Positions 7,645 to 14,050 of a DNA stretch of 16,035 bases are shown piece after piece. The DNA comes from Betaproteobacteria bacterium (lineage in GTDB: Bacteria; Pseudomonadota; Gammaproteobacteria; Burkholderiales; Rhodocyclaceae): positions 1 through 16,035 of the forward strand of contig JAEHDO010000422.1 in assembly GCA_016880375.1 (NCBI GenBank), read 5' to 3'. The stretch's first letter is position 1. Every line of letters starts with the position of its first letter. Under the pieces are notes generated by a model that ran no database searches, was not told the DNA's origin, and saw only the letters and a list, made by a program, of their open reading frames with translations. A program made the position numbers and the translations under genes.

Positions 7645-9557
7645 GCGGCGTACGGCGCTGGCGCTGGCTGGCACTCATCGCCCTTGCCGCCGCCCTCGTG
7701 GCCGAGGCGCTGTGGCGCAGCGGTGCGCTGAGTCCGATCGAACAGCGCCTGCAGGACGCCTGGTTCCAGTGGCAGGACCGGCGCGCCGAGGCGCGCCATG
7801 TCGTCATCGTCGGCATCGACGAGGAGACGCTGGCAGCCTTTCCCGACGACCCGATGGTGTTCTGGACGGACCGCCTCGCCGTGGCCGTCGGCCGTCTGCA
7901 GGAAGCGGGCGCGCGCGTCGTCGGCCTCGACATGCTGCTCAGCATCAGCCCGGAGCGCTGGCTGGGCAAGCTCGGGGGCGAGCTGCAGCGCGCGGCACGC
8001 GACTACGACCGGCCCTTCCGCGAGGCGGTGCACGGCGGGCACCTGGTGCTCGCCGCAACCCGCTCGGGCGACGGCACGCGCGAGACGGACTACCTGCTGC
8101 CCAGCCCGGACTACCTTCTTGCCTTGCCGGATTTCGACATCCCGCGATTCATCGGCCTGGGCGACCTGCTCGACGAGGGCGACGGCGTCATCCGCCGCTA
8201 CTTCGTCGCCCCGGTGGCAGGCATGGGCGCGACCCCGCCCGGAACGGGCGTGCCGGTGCTGGGCCTGCCGGCGCTGGCGGCGGTGCGCGCCGCCGGCCTC
8301 GATCCCTCCGCCGCGGAGTGGTCCCTGGGCGGCAGAAAAGTCAGCCTCCGCGACACGGCGGTACCCGTGCCCTATCTCGGCCCGCCGGGCACGTTTCCGC
8401 GCATCTCACTGAAAGACCTGCTGGCGCCCGGCGCGCTGTCGGAGGCCTTGCGCGAGCGGGTGCGCGGCAAGGTCGTCCTGATCGGGGCGACGGCGTCCGG
8501 CCTCAACGACGAGCACTTCACGCCGTATGCGACGCGCTTCCTCGGCGGGCGCGGCCCGCTCATGAGCGGCGTGGAGGTGCATGCCAACGTTGCCGAAGCG
8601 CTGCTTTCCGGCGCGCACCTGACCGCGCTCGGCGGCGGCCTGCGCCTGGCGACGCTGGTGCTGTTCGCCGGCCTGGCGGTGGCAGCCTTTGCCGCCCTGC
8701 CGGCCTGGCAGGGCGGGCTGGCCTGGCTGGCCGGCGCGGGCGTGCTGGCCTTCTGCGGCTACCTCGCCTTCGGCGCAGGGGTGCTGATGCCGGTGACGGC
8801 GTATGGGCTGGCGGCGGGCCTTGCCCTGCTCGGCGTGCTGGGCTGGCGTCTGACCGGCGAGGAGCGGGAGCGGGCGCGCGTGCGCCAGATGTTCGGCCGT
8901 TACGTGTCGGACCAGGTTGTCGAGGCGCTGCTCGAATCGGGTAACCGGCCCGAGCTGGGCGGGCAGTCGCAGGCGATGACCGTGCTGTTCTCCGACATCC
9001 GCAATTTCACGACGATGAGCGAGCGGCTCAACGCCAAGGAGGTCGTCGAGATGCTCAACACCTACTTCGAGCGCGCCTGCGCGCCGATGCTGGCCGAGGG
9101 CGGCAGCATCGACAAGTTCATCGGCGATGCGATCATGGTCGAGTTCGGCTCGCCCCTGCCGGTTGCCGACCATGCGATTCGCGGCGTGCGCGCGGCGCTG
9201 GCCCTGCGCGCCGTCGCCGGGGAATTCGCCAACTGGATGCAGCAGCGCTTTCCCGGCCGCGACCTGCCGGAATTCGCCGTCGGCATCGGCCTGCACAGCG
9301 GCGAAGCGGTGATCGGCAACATCGGCTCGCCGGCGCGCATGGAATTCACCGCCATCGGCGACACCGTCAACCTGGCATCGCGACTGGAGGGCATGACCAA
9401 GCAGTTGGGTTGCGTTATATTGGCCAGCGAAGAGACGATCGCCAGCGCCGGCGCGGCGGTGGTCTGCGGCCGCAGCGAGGTCGTCACGGTCAAGGGCCGC
9501 GCGGCGCCGGTCAGGGTATTCGAAGTGCTGGAAGTGAAACCGGGGGGGAAATCATGA
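7641..9557 (+). CDS. CHASE2-domain class III adenylate cyclase
   Basis: Membrane sensor of 638 residues that should make cAMP. It has an N-terminal anchor (residues ~8-24), a periplasmic CHASE2 domain (~28-330; VVIVGIDEETLAAFPD, GKVVLIGATASGLNDEHFTPY), three closely spaced membrane spans (~335-400), a short linker and a C-terminal class III cyclase domain (~440-630). Metal-binding aspartates are D452 (FSDIRNF) and D496 (GDAIMVEFG). The base-selecting pair is K492 and T570 (EFTAIGDTVN), and N577 and R581 (VNLASR) complete the transition-state set. Lys with Thr instead of Asp is the class IIIb pattern, often linked to bicarbonate stimulation. The ATG overlaps the glpD stop (ATGA) and the stop overlaps the FecR-like gene the same way. 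The open frame extends upstream only as a shadow of glpD. Confidence 0.94.
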   Translation: MSGVRRWRWLALIALAAALVAEALWRSGALSPIEQRLQDAWFQWQDRRAEARHVVIVGIDEETLAAFPDDPMVFWTDRLAVAVGRLQEAGARVVGLDMLLSISPERWLGKLGGELQRAARDYDRPFREAVHGGHLVLAATRSGDGTRETDYLLPSPDYLLALPDFDIPRFIGLGDLLDEGDGVIRRYFVAPVAGMGATPPGTGVPVLGLPALAAVRAAGLDPSAAEWSLGGRKVSLRDTAVPVPYLGPPGTFPRISLKDLLAPGALSEALRERVRGKVVLIGATASGLNDEHFTPYATRFLGGRGPLMSGVEVHANVAEALLSGAHLTALGGGLRLATLVLFAGLAVAAFAALPAWQGGLAWLAGAGVLAFCGYLAFGAGVLMPVTAYGLAAGLALLGVLGWRLTGEERERARVRQMFGRYVSDQVVEALLESGNRPELGGQSQAMTVLFSDIRNFTTMSERLNAKEVVEMLNTYFERACAPMLAEGGSIDKFIGDAIMVEFGSPLPVADHAIRGVRAALALRAVAGEFANWMQQRFPGRDLPEFAVGIGLHSGEAVIGNIGSPARMEFTAIGDTVNLASRLEGMTKQLGCVILASEETIASAGAAVVCGRSEVVTVKGRAAPVRVFEVLEVKPGGKS

Positions 9558-10198
9558 TGCGTAAGGCATGGTGGGGCGTGGTGTGGATGGGCTTGCTGTC
9601 CGCCGGGGCCTGGGGCGCCGAAGTCGGCCTGGTTACGGCGGTGTCGGGCAACGTCAAGCTGCAGGAGGAGAAGGCCGCCGCCAGCGAGCTTAAAGCCTTC
9701 GTCAAGCTGCGCGCCGGCGACCGGCTGACGATGGAAGGCGCATCGCGCCTGCAGATGGTCTATTTCGAAGGTGGGCGCCAGGAAACCTGGCAGGGCGCCG
9801 GCCAGCTGGAAGTCGGCAGCGGAGCGAGCAAGGCAGTCAAGGGGGGACTGCAGCCCGAGGTCAGGACGCTGCCGGCGATTCTCGTCAAGCAGTTGTCAAA
9901 AACGCCGTCGCCCGACGGCAACGTCAAGGCCGGCATGGTGCGACTGCGCTCCATGCCTTCCGGCGGCACGCTGGAATCGATCGAGCGCAATTACGCCGAC
10001 ATGCGCAAGCAGGCAGACGCAGCCGACCGCAACCCGGAGCTCTACTTGCTGTCGGGCTACTTCGAACTGCGCGAATTCGATCGCGTCGAGCGCCTTCTGA
10101 GGGAAATGAACGAAAAAACCCCGAACGACCCGGAACTGCGCACGCTGAATTCGCTCTACTCCCGCGCCATCAACAATGCGAAAACGTCGTCGCGCTAG
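9554..10198 (+). CDS. Periplasmic FecR-domain protein with C-terminal TPR-like helices
   Basis: A 214-residue exported protein. A Sec signal peptide (~1-22, ending GAWGA) precedes a FecR-type beta domain at about 24-110 (VGLVTAVSGNVKLQ, LRAGDRLTMEGASRLQMVYF). A helical C-terminal part (~140-205) resembles a tetratricopeptide unit (PELYLLSGYFELREFDRVER). It is not an anti-sigma factor of the classical FecR kind, because it lacks a cytoplasmic N-terminus and a transmembrane segment. The start codon overlaps the cyclase stop (ATGATG; the second ATG at 9557 is equally possible) with a G-rich ribosome site. Strict coupling to the CHASE2 cyclase suggests it is a periplasmic partner of the sensor domain (inference). 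No clear terminator follows it. Confidence 0.85.
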   Translation: MMRKAWWGVVWMGLLSAGAWGAEVGLVTAVSGNVKLQEEKAAASELKAFVKLRAGDRLTMEGASRLQMVYFEGGRQETWQGAGQLEVGSGASKAVKGGLQPEVRTLPAILVKQLSKTPSPDGNVKAGMVRLRSMPSGGTLESIERNYADMRKQADAADRNPELYLLSGYFELREFDRVERLLREMNEKTPNDPELRTLNSLYSRAINNAKTSSR

Positions 10199-10275
10199 CC
10201 TGCCGCAGGCCCTGCTGGGTGGCCAGCGACTTCATGGCCGGGTGTACAGCCACGGGGCCGGGCGCAGCAGCTTCT

Positions 10276-10290
10276 TGCAGCCTTGCTGCA
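10276..10290. promoter_or_regulatory. 15-base dyad overlapping the -35 box of the barrel gene
   Basis: TGCAGC-CTT-GCTGCA is a perfect 6-bp inverted repeat with a 3-base spacer. It covers the whole -35 hexamer at 10283-10288, where a bound repressor would block RNA polymerase. No cognate regulator can be named, and in GC-rich DNA such a dyad may be chance. Confidence 0.3.
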
Positions 10291-10311
10291 GGCCGGTTTT
10301 AGGCGTATAAA
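10283..10311 (+). promoter_or_regulatory. Sigma70-type promoter of the outer-membrane barrel gene
   Basis: TTGCTG (10283-10288) and TATAAA (10306-10311) are 17 bases apart, the optimal spacing, inside an unusually A/T-rich patch for this DNA. The predicted start is near 10318, giving a leader of about 67 bases. The leader contains a 7-bp hairpin with one bulged T (10349-10367) just before the ribosome site AAGGGGA. This is the best promoter match in the window. The rest of the 186-base gap (10199-10282) holds only short GC-rich inverted repeats, such as CCTGC-C-GCAGG at 10200-10210. Confidence 0.65.
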
Positions 10312-10384
10312 AACCCTCTTCCGTTCAGGGTCGCGCGGTTGCGGCCGGATCTTTCAGGCTTGAAGATTCGAAAAGGGGATAGAC

Positions 10385-11491
10385 ATGAAAAAGATCATCC
10401 TGCGCACCGGCCTGGCTGCCGGGCTAGCCGCCGCCGCCGGCGGCGCATGGGCGACGCCCTGCGACAGCGCCCTCTCCAGCTACGAGTTTTATGTTTCGAC
10501 GGGCGATTCGAGCAACGCGGCCGCCATTGTTTCCAACCATCCGGAGTGCTTCCCGGGCGGACCGGCCGCGTCGGGCGTTCAAATCAACAATACGTCGTTT
10601 CTTCTGGCTTACGCGATATGGAATGCACTTGCCCTGCGCCAGTCCGTCGATGGGCCGACCGTTGTCGGCAGCGCCAATCTCAAGGGCATGGCCGCCGGTG
10701 CCGGTGTCGGCAAGTGGAATGTCTGGGGCAATCTGACCAACAACGATACCCGTCAAAGCTATACCGCGGCCAATGGGTTCAAGGCCAAGTACAACACGGA
10801 TGTCATGACCAGCGTAATCGGCGTCGACTACGGGCTGTCGCCGACGATGGTGATTGGCGTCTCCGGCGCCTTCGACGACGGCGATGGCTGGGGACGGAAC
10901 ACGGCGCCCAGAACCACCCCGAACACGACCGACAGCAAAGGCTACCTGATCGCGCCGTACTTCGGCATGCAGTTGAGCAAGACGTTGGCGTTCGACGCCA
11001 GTGCCGGCCTGGGCAGGGGCAGAATCGACACGAACAACAATTCCCAGGCCAAGGCCAGCCGCTGGTTCGCCGCCGCCAACCTGACCTATAACCGCTGGTT
11101 CGACCGTTTCCAGCTCACCGGCAAGGCGAGCTTGCTGCATGGGGAAGAGGATTACGGCGATATCAAGGATCCATCCACCGGCCTCAAGTGGATCGGCACC
11201 GACGCCAGGAACACGATCGACCAACTGCGGCTCGGCGCCCAGGCCGGCTATTGGATGAACGGCGCCATGCCCTTCACCTCGCTTACCTATTCGAACGACC
11301 TGCGACGGAAAACCACCCAGTTCGGCTCGCCGAACAACCCGATCGGCCGGGATGCCTGGGTGTGGGCGCTTGGGGTGAATTTCTTCTCGCTGAAAGACGG
11401 CTTGACGGCGGGCGTTGCCTACAATCATGAATTCGGACGCAGTAATCAGAACAACCAAAGCGTCATGGCCAATATCAACCTCCGCTTCTGA
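10385..11491 (+). CDS. Autotransporter-type outer-membrane beta-barrel protein without passenger
   Basis: A 368-residue exported protein with a Sec signal peptide (1-23, ending GGAWA). A short N-terminal region (~24-95) with two cysteines (C26, C55) could form a disulfide. From about residue 100 to the end the sequence alternates as in an autotransporter beta-domain (WNVWGNLTNNDTRQSY, VIGVDYGLSPTMVIGVSGAF). It finishes ANINLRF, the aromatic C-terminal signal read by the BAM complex. There is almost no passenger, so it may be a stand-alone barrel such as an adhesin scaffold or small pore. The gene is less GC-rich and more Asn-rich than its neighbours. That fits outer-membrane proteins but could also mark transfer. 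It has its own promoter and a strong terminator hairpin 30 bases after the stop. Confidence 0.85.
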   Translation: MKKIILRTGLAAGLAAAAGGAWATPCDSALSSYEFYVSTGDSSNAAAIVSNHPECFPGGPAASGVQINNTSFLLAYAIWNALALRQSVDGPTVVGSANLKGMAAGAGVGKWNVWGNLTNNDTRQSYTAANGFKAKYNTDVMTSVIGVDYGLSPTMVIGVSGAFDDGDGWGRNTAPRTTPNTTDSKGYLIAPYFGMQLSKTLAFDASAGLGRGRIDTNNNSQAKASRWFAAANLTYNRWFDRFQLTGKASLLHGEEDYGDIKDPSTGLKWIGTDARNTIDQLRLGAQAGYWMNGAMPFTSLTYSNDLRRKTTQFGSPNNPIGRDAWVWALGVNFFSLKDGLTAGVAYNHEFGRSNQNNQSVMANINLRF

Positions 11492-11497
11492 CGCCCG

Positions 11498-11519
11498 CTG
11501 GTCGTGTTTCCACGATCAG
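11498..11519 (+). other. RNA stem-loop H1 enclosing the GTG start of the lipoprotein gene
   Basis: CTGGTCGTG (11498-11506) can pair with CACGATCAG (11511-11519). This gives eight Watson-Crick pairs and one G-U around a TTTC loop. The GTG that best starts the lipoprotein gene (11504-11506) lies at the top of the 5' arm, so folded RNA would hide it. It begins 7 bases after the barrel stop and is followed two bases later by the terminator stem. Confidence 0.55.
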
Positions 11520-12355
11520 GAGCCGCGCATTTGTGCGCGGCTTTTTTATTGCTGGCCGGGGGATGTGCCGGCCAGCACGCTTCCTCCTTCGGCGGTTCGC
11601 GCGAAAGCCTGGAGAACTGGGCGCTGGCACGCGGCTTTCACGCGGAGACGATCGAAGCGGGGAGCTTCAGGATTTTTTCAATGCTGCGACGACCGTTCGC
11701 GGCGGCGACATTGCCGGTTTACATCGAAGGCGATGGCGCGCCCTGGCCGAGCGCCTTTCGGCCGCCGCGCGATCCGACGCCCTTGCGGCCAGTGCCGCTG
11801 CTGCTGGCCGATCGGGATCCGTCTCCGGCCGCCGCCTATCTTGGCCGTCCCTGCCAGTACCTCGGCGAGGAGGAGCGCAAACAATGCGGCAGCGGCTATT
11901 GGAGCGATCGCCGGTACTCGCCGGAAGTGCTGGAGGCCATGAATATCGCCGTGACCCGCCTCAGGCAGCGCGCCGGGGCGAGGCACGTCAGGCTCATCGG
12001 CTATTCCGGCGGCGGGGTGGTTGCCGCGCTGCTGGCGATGCGACGTGACGACGTGGCGGAATGGGTCACGATTGCCGCGCCGCTCGCGCTGTCCGACTGG
12101 ACGGCGGCGCAGGGGCTGTCGCCGCTGACGGGCTCGCTCGACCCCCTGACGCAGCCGGCCTCGGCGATCACGCGCACGGCTACCCATTTCGCCGGAGCGA
12201 GGGATCCGATCGTGCCGCCGGCGATCGTGGCGCGTTTTGTCGGCGTGCATGGCGGCCGGCTGGAAACGCTGGCCGATTTCGACCATGATTGCTGCTGGGA
12301 GCGCGACTGGGCGCAGTTGTTGCGGCGCGTACCGGCTCGGGAGACTTTGCCATGA
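11504..12355 (+). CDS. Lipoprotein with alpha/beta-hydrolase fold
   Basis: A 283-residue predicted lipoprotein. The signal peptide is short, with R4, a hydrophobic run and the lipobox LAGGC, so lipidation would be on C21. The +2 residue is Ala, favouring the outer membrane. The mature part has the hydrolase elbow GYSGGG with S168. The acid is probably D234 (GARDPIVPP) and the base H261 (DFDHDCCW). No specific substrate can be named; esterase or lipase-like activity in the envelope is plausible. The start is the GTG at 11504, four codons after the in-frame stop of the barrel gene. It has no Shine-Dalgarno, and its first 25 codons are built from three hairpins including a terminator. A later start would lose the signal peptide. 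The stop overlaps the caspase start (ATGA). Confidence 0.75.
   Translation: MFPRSGAAHLCAAFLLLAGGCAGQHASSFGGSRESLENWALARGFHAETIEAGSFRIFSMLRRPFAAATLPVYIEGDGAPWPSAFRPPRDPTPLRPVPLLLADRDPSPAAAYLGRPCQYLGEEERKQCGSGYWSDRRYSPEVLEAMNIAVTRLRQRAGARHVRLIGYSGGGVVAALLAMRRDDVAEWVTIAAPLALSDWTAAQGLSPLTGSLDPLTQPASAITRTATHFAGARDPIVPPAIVARFVGVHGGRLETLADFDHDCCWERDWAQLLRRVPARETLP
11521..11550 (+). terminator. Intrinsic terminator after the barrel gene, inside the lipoprotein ORF
   Basis: AGCCGCGCA (11521-11529) pairs perfectly with TGCGCGGCT (11534-11542) around a TTTG loop and runs into TTTTTTATT (11542-11550). This is a textbook rho-independent terminator for the plus strand. Read as codons of the lipoprotein gene, the same bases give GAAHLCAAFLL of its signal peptide. 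Confidence 0.85.
11551..11576 (+). other. RNA stem-loop H3 directly after the terminator T-tract
   Basis: GCTGGCCGG (11551-11559) and CCGGCCAGC (11568-11576) form a perfect 9-bp stem with an 8-base loop, starting immediately after the T-tract. It covers the lipobox codons, including the lipidated cysteine. It would form only in transcripts that read through the terminator. Confidence 0.5.
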
Positions 12356-13359
12356 AGCTCAAATGCCTTCTCGCGGTTGCGGCAATGCTGATTGCCGGCA
12401 TCGCCGGCGCGCAGGGTTTCCGGCCGCCGCCCTTTGCCGGCGGCATCCCCGGCAGGGCGCAGATGCAGGCCATCGAGCTGCAGCGCCATCAGGCGCGGAC
12501 CCTGCTCTATCGCGAGGCGCTGGAAGAGCTGAAGCGCAACCCGCAGATTGTCGACGTGCGCGAGTGCGCGGCGGGCGAAGCTGACCAGTCCCTGTGCCTG
12601 CCGAAGGCCGCTGCGGGCGGCGTGCCGGCAGCGGTTGCCGCGCAGCCGACGGCGCGAAGGATCGCCCTGCTGATCGGCAACAACCGCTATCTGTCGCCGA
12701 TCCCGTCGCTGGAGACGCCTTCCCGCGACGTCGATCAGGTTGCCGCATCGCTCAGGCGGAAACTCGGCTTCGAGGTTCGCGTGATCAAGAATGCGACGAA
12801 GTCGGATATGGTGCGGGCGGCTGCCGCCCTGGCGCGCGAGCTCGGGCCGGCCGACAGCGTCTTCGTCTATTACGCCGGCCACGGCTACCTGATGGACGAC
12901 ACCGGCATGGGCTACTGGATTCCGGTCGACGGCTCGGTAAAGACGGCGGCGCAGTGGATCTCGAACACCGACATTTCGAAGCTGCTGGCGGCGATTCCGG
13001 CGCGACAACTGATGCTGGTGTCCGACAGCTGCTTTTCGGGCTCGCTGGCACGCGAACAGGCGGTCACGGCGGATGCAGGGTCGCGCCAGGACTTCCTGCG
13101 CAAGCGCAGCGTCATCGTGCTCTCATCCGGCGGCGAGGAGCCGGTCTCCGACGAGGGCAAGGACGGCCACTCCATCTTCGCCTGGCATTTCCTGCGCTCC
13201 CTCGAGCGACTGGACGGAACGACGGCCGGTTTCGACGTCTATCGGACCGTCAGGAAGGGTGTCAGCGAGGATTTTCCGCAGCAGCCGCAATACGGTGCGG
13301 TGGTGTCCGCCGGGCATGAGGCGGGCGGCGAATTCCTGTTCGAGATGCCGGAGAAGTAG
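12352..13359 (+). CDS. Secreted caspase-like (peptidase C14) protein
   Basis: A 335-residue protein with a Sec signal peptide (MKLKCLLAVAAM..., ending IAGA at about residue 20). A pre-domain (~21-95) carries a cysteine pair in VRECAAGEADQSLC. A caspase p20-like domain starts at RRIALLIGNNRYL and continues SRDVDQVAASLRRKLGF. The catalytic dyad is intact: H177 in YYAGHGY and C227 in SDSCFSGS. Later wording (RSVIVLSSGGEEPVSDE, HSIFAWHFLRSLE) is also typical of bacterial caspase homologues. It should cleave peptide bonds in the periplasm or outside; the substrate is unknown. I chose the ATG overlapping the lipoprotein stop (ATGA) because it begins the signal peptide. Close coupling to the lipoprotein suggests joint expression and possibly a shared envelope role. 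Confidence 0.92.
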   Translation: MKLKCLLAVAAMLIAGIAGAQGFRPPPFAGGIPGRAQMQAIELQRHQARTLLYREALEELKRNPQIVDVRECAAGEADQSLCLPKAAAGGVPAAVAAQPTARRIALLIGNNRYLSPIPSLETPSRDVDQVAASLRRKLGFEVRVIKNATKSDMVRAAAALARELGPADSVFVYYAGHGYLMDDTGMGYWIPVDGSVKTAAQWISNTDISKLLAAIPARQLMLVSDSCFSGSLAREQAVTADAGSRQDFLRKRSVIVLSSGGEEPVSDEGKDGHSIFAWHFLRSLERLDGTTAGFDVYRTVRKGVSEDFPQQPQYGAVVSAGHEAGGEFLFEMPEK

Positions 13360-13364
13360 TGGCG

Positions 13365-13386
13365 GGCGGGGGCGGCGGCCCCCGCC
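13365..13386. terminator. GC-only hairpin between convergent genes
   Basis: GGCGGGGG (13365-13372) pairs perfectly with CCCCCGCC (13379-13386) over a 6-base loop, in the 42-base gap between the convergent caspase and DUF3365 genes. No T-tract follows on either strand, so at most it is a weak or rho-assisted end for both transcripts. Confidence 0.3.
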
Positions 13387-13401
13387 GGGCTGAACCACGG
13401 A

Positions 13402-13977
13402 TCAAAGCGGTTTCTTGAGGGTGATGGCGCCGCGGATTTCGGCGGCGTGGTAGCCGACGGCCTTGTCGTCCGGATAGAGTTCCTTCAGCCTGGCCTGCAC
13501 CGCCGGGCTGACGCGGTCGCTGGTGCCGTGGCACTGCAGGCAGAGGTCCTGCGTCGGCAGGGCCTTCATGTAGCGGTACATCTTTTTGTCGCCATCCATG
13601 ACGACTTCGCCCCTTTCCAGTCCGGTCGGTTTCTCGCCGGCGGCGGTGCGCTTGTCGAAATCCTTCAGCACGGCCTCCTCCCAGGCATCGGGAACGGCCT
13701 TCGGGTTGCGATTCTTCAGGCTGACGCGGCGTATCGCCCAGCCTGACTTTTCCGAGGCGGCCTTGGCCATGGCCGGCGCCTTCTCGCGGCAGACGCCGAT
13801 GGCGCCTTCCGGGCCGGCCTTCTTGATCTCCTCTTCGAGCACGGTGAGCAGCTTCGGCGGGATGCCCGAGGCAACGCCGCGGGCTTCCTCGAGCAGCTTG
13901 GCATCATCGGCGGCAAAGGCGGGTGCGGCGGCGATGGCCAGCGCCAGGGGCAAGGCAATGCGAAGGGTTTTGTTCAT
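13402..13977 (-). CDS. Periplasmic c-type haem protein, DUF3365 (Tll0287-like)
   Basis: A 191-residue protein with a clear Sec signal peptide (MNKTLRIALPLALAIAAA, cleaved after AFA at residue 22). One c-type haem motif, CLQCH, is at residues 146-150. The layout fits the DUF3365/Tll0287-like family: helical N-terminal half (VLEEEIKKAGPEGAIGVCREKAP), RRVSLKNRNP, then MYRYMKALPTQDLCLQCHG. The haem should be attached covalently in the periplasm; a redox or gas-sensing role is possible but not shown. The ATG at 13977 has a strong GGGAGGA ribosome site. An upstream start at 14016 would spoil the signal peptide. It follows ubiJ by 68 bases, where ubiB might be expected, and has a CRP-like box in front. 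Confidence 0.9.
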   Translation of the reverse strand: MNKTLRIALPLALAIAAAPAFAADDAKLLEEARGVASGIPPKLLTVLEEEIKKAGPEGAIGVCREKAPAMAKAASEKSGWAIRRVSLKNRNPKAVPDAWEEAVLKDFDKRTAAGEKPTGLERGEVVMDGDKKMYRYMKALPTQDLCLQCHGTSDRVSPAVQARLKELYPDDKAVGYHAAEIRGAITLKKPL

Positions 13978-14007
13978 GTGATCCTCCCGGGAAAAAATAC
14001 GCGCCCC

Positions 14008-14050
14008 ATTGTCCATGCTTGCCGTGGGGGCTTCTGTAACCTAAGTCACA
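14008..14050 (-). promoter_or_regulatory. CRP-like site and -10 element of the DUF3365 gene
   Basis: On the minus strand TGTGA-CTTAGG-TTACA (14050-14035) differs from the CRP consensus TGTGA-N6-TCACA at one base. A GACAAT -10-like hexamer (14013-14008) predicts a start near 14001, putting the box centre at -41.5, the classical class II activator position. The box overlaps the ubiJ stop codon. An FNR/ANR site (TTGAT-N4-ATCAA) is a poorer fit. Confidence 0.45.

Noticed and set aside
6046..7674. A 542-codon open frame on the minus strand opposite glpD
   Set aside because: Arg/Ala/Gly/Gln-rich product without recognisable domain, antisense to a clear glpD; a GC-driven shadow.
9554..10198. FecR-like protein as a sigma-factor regulator of iron uptake
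   Set aside because: It has a cleavable signal peptide and no cytoplasmic anti-sigma region, and no ECF sigma gene or TonB receptor is nearby.
11489..11506. TGA readthrough fusing the barrel to the lipoprotein (same frame, four codons apart)
   Set aside because: The barrel ends with the complete INLRF assembly signal and the second protein begins with its own lipoprotein signal, so a fusion makes no sense; the shared frame is probably chance.
12352..13359. Caspase and hydrolase as an antiphage (abortive infection) system
   Set aside because: Both products carry export signals and there is no cytosolic sensor such as TPR, STAND or TIR domain; defence caspases act inside the cell.
13978..14016. 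Longer DUF3365 start at 14016
   Set aside because: It would place a charged stretch before the signal peptide; the ATG at 13977 has a strong GGGAGGA ribosome site.
14035..14050. Reading the dyad before the DUF3365 gene as an FNR/ANR box
   Set aside because: The halves TGTGA and TTACA with N6 fit CRP better than TTGAT-N4-ATCAA.
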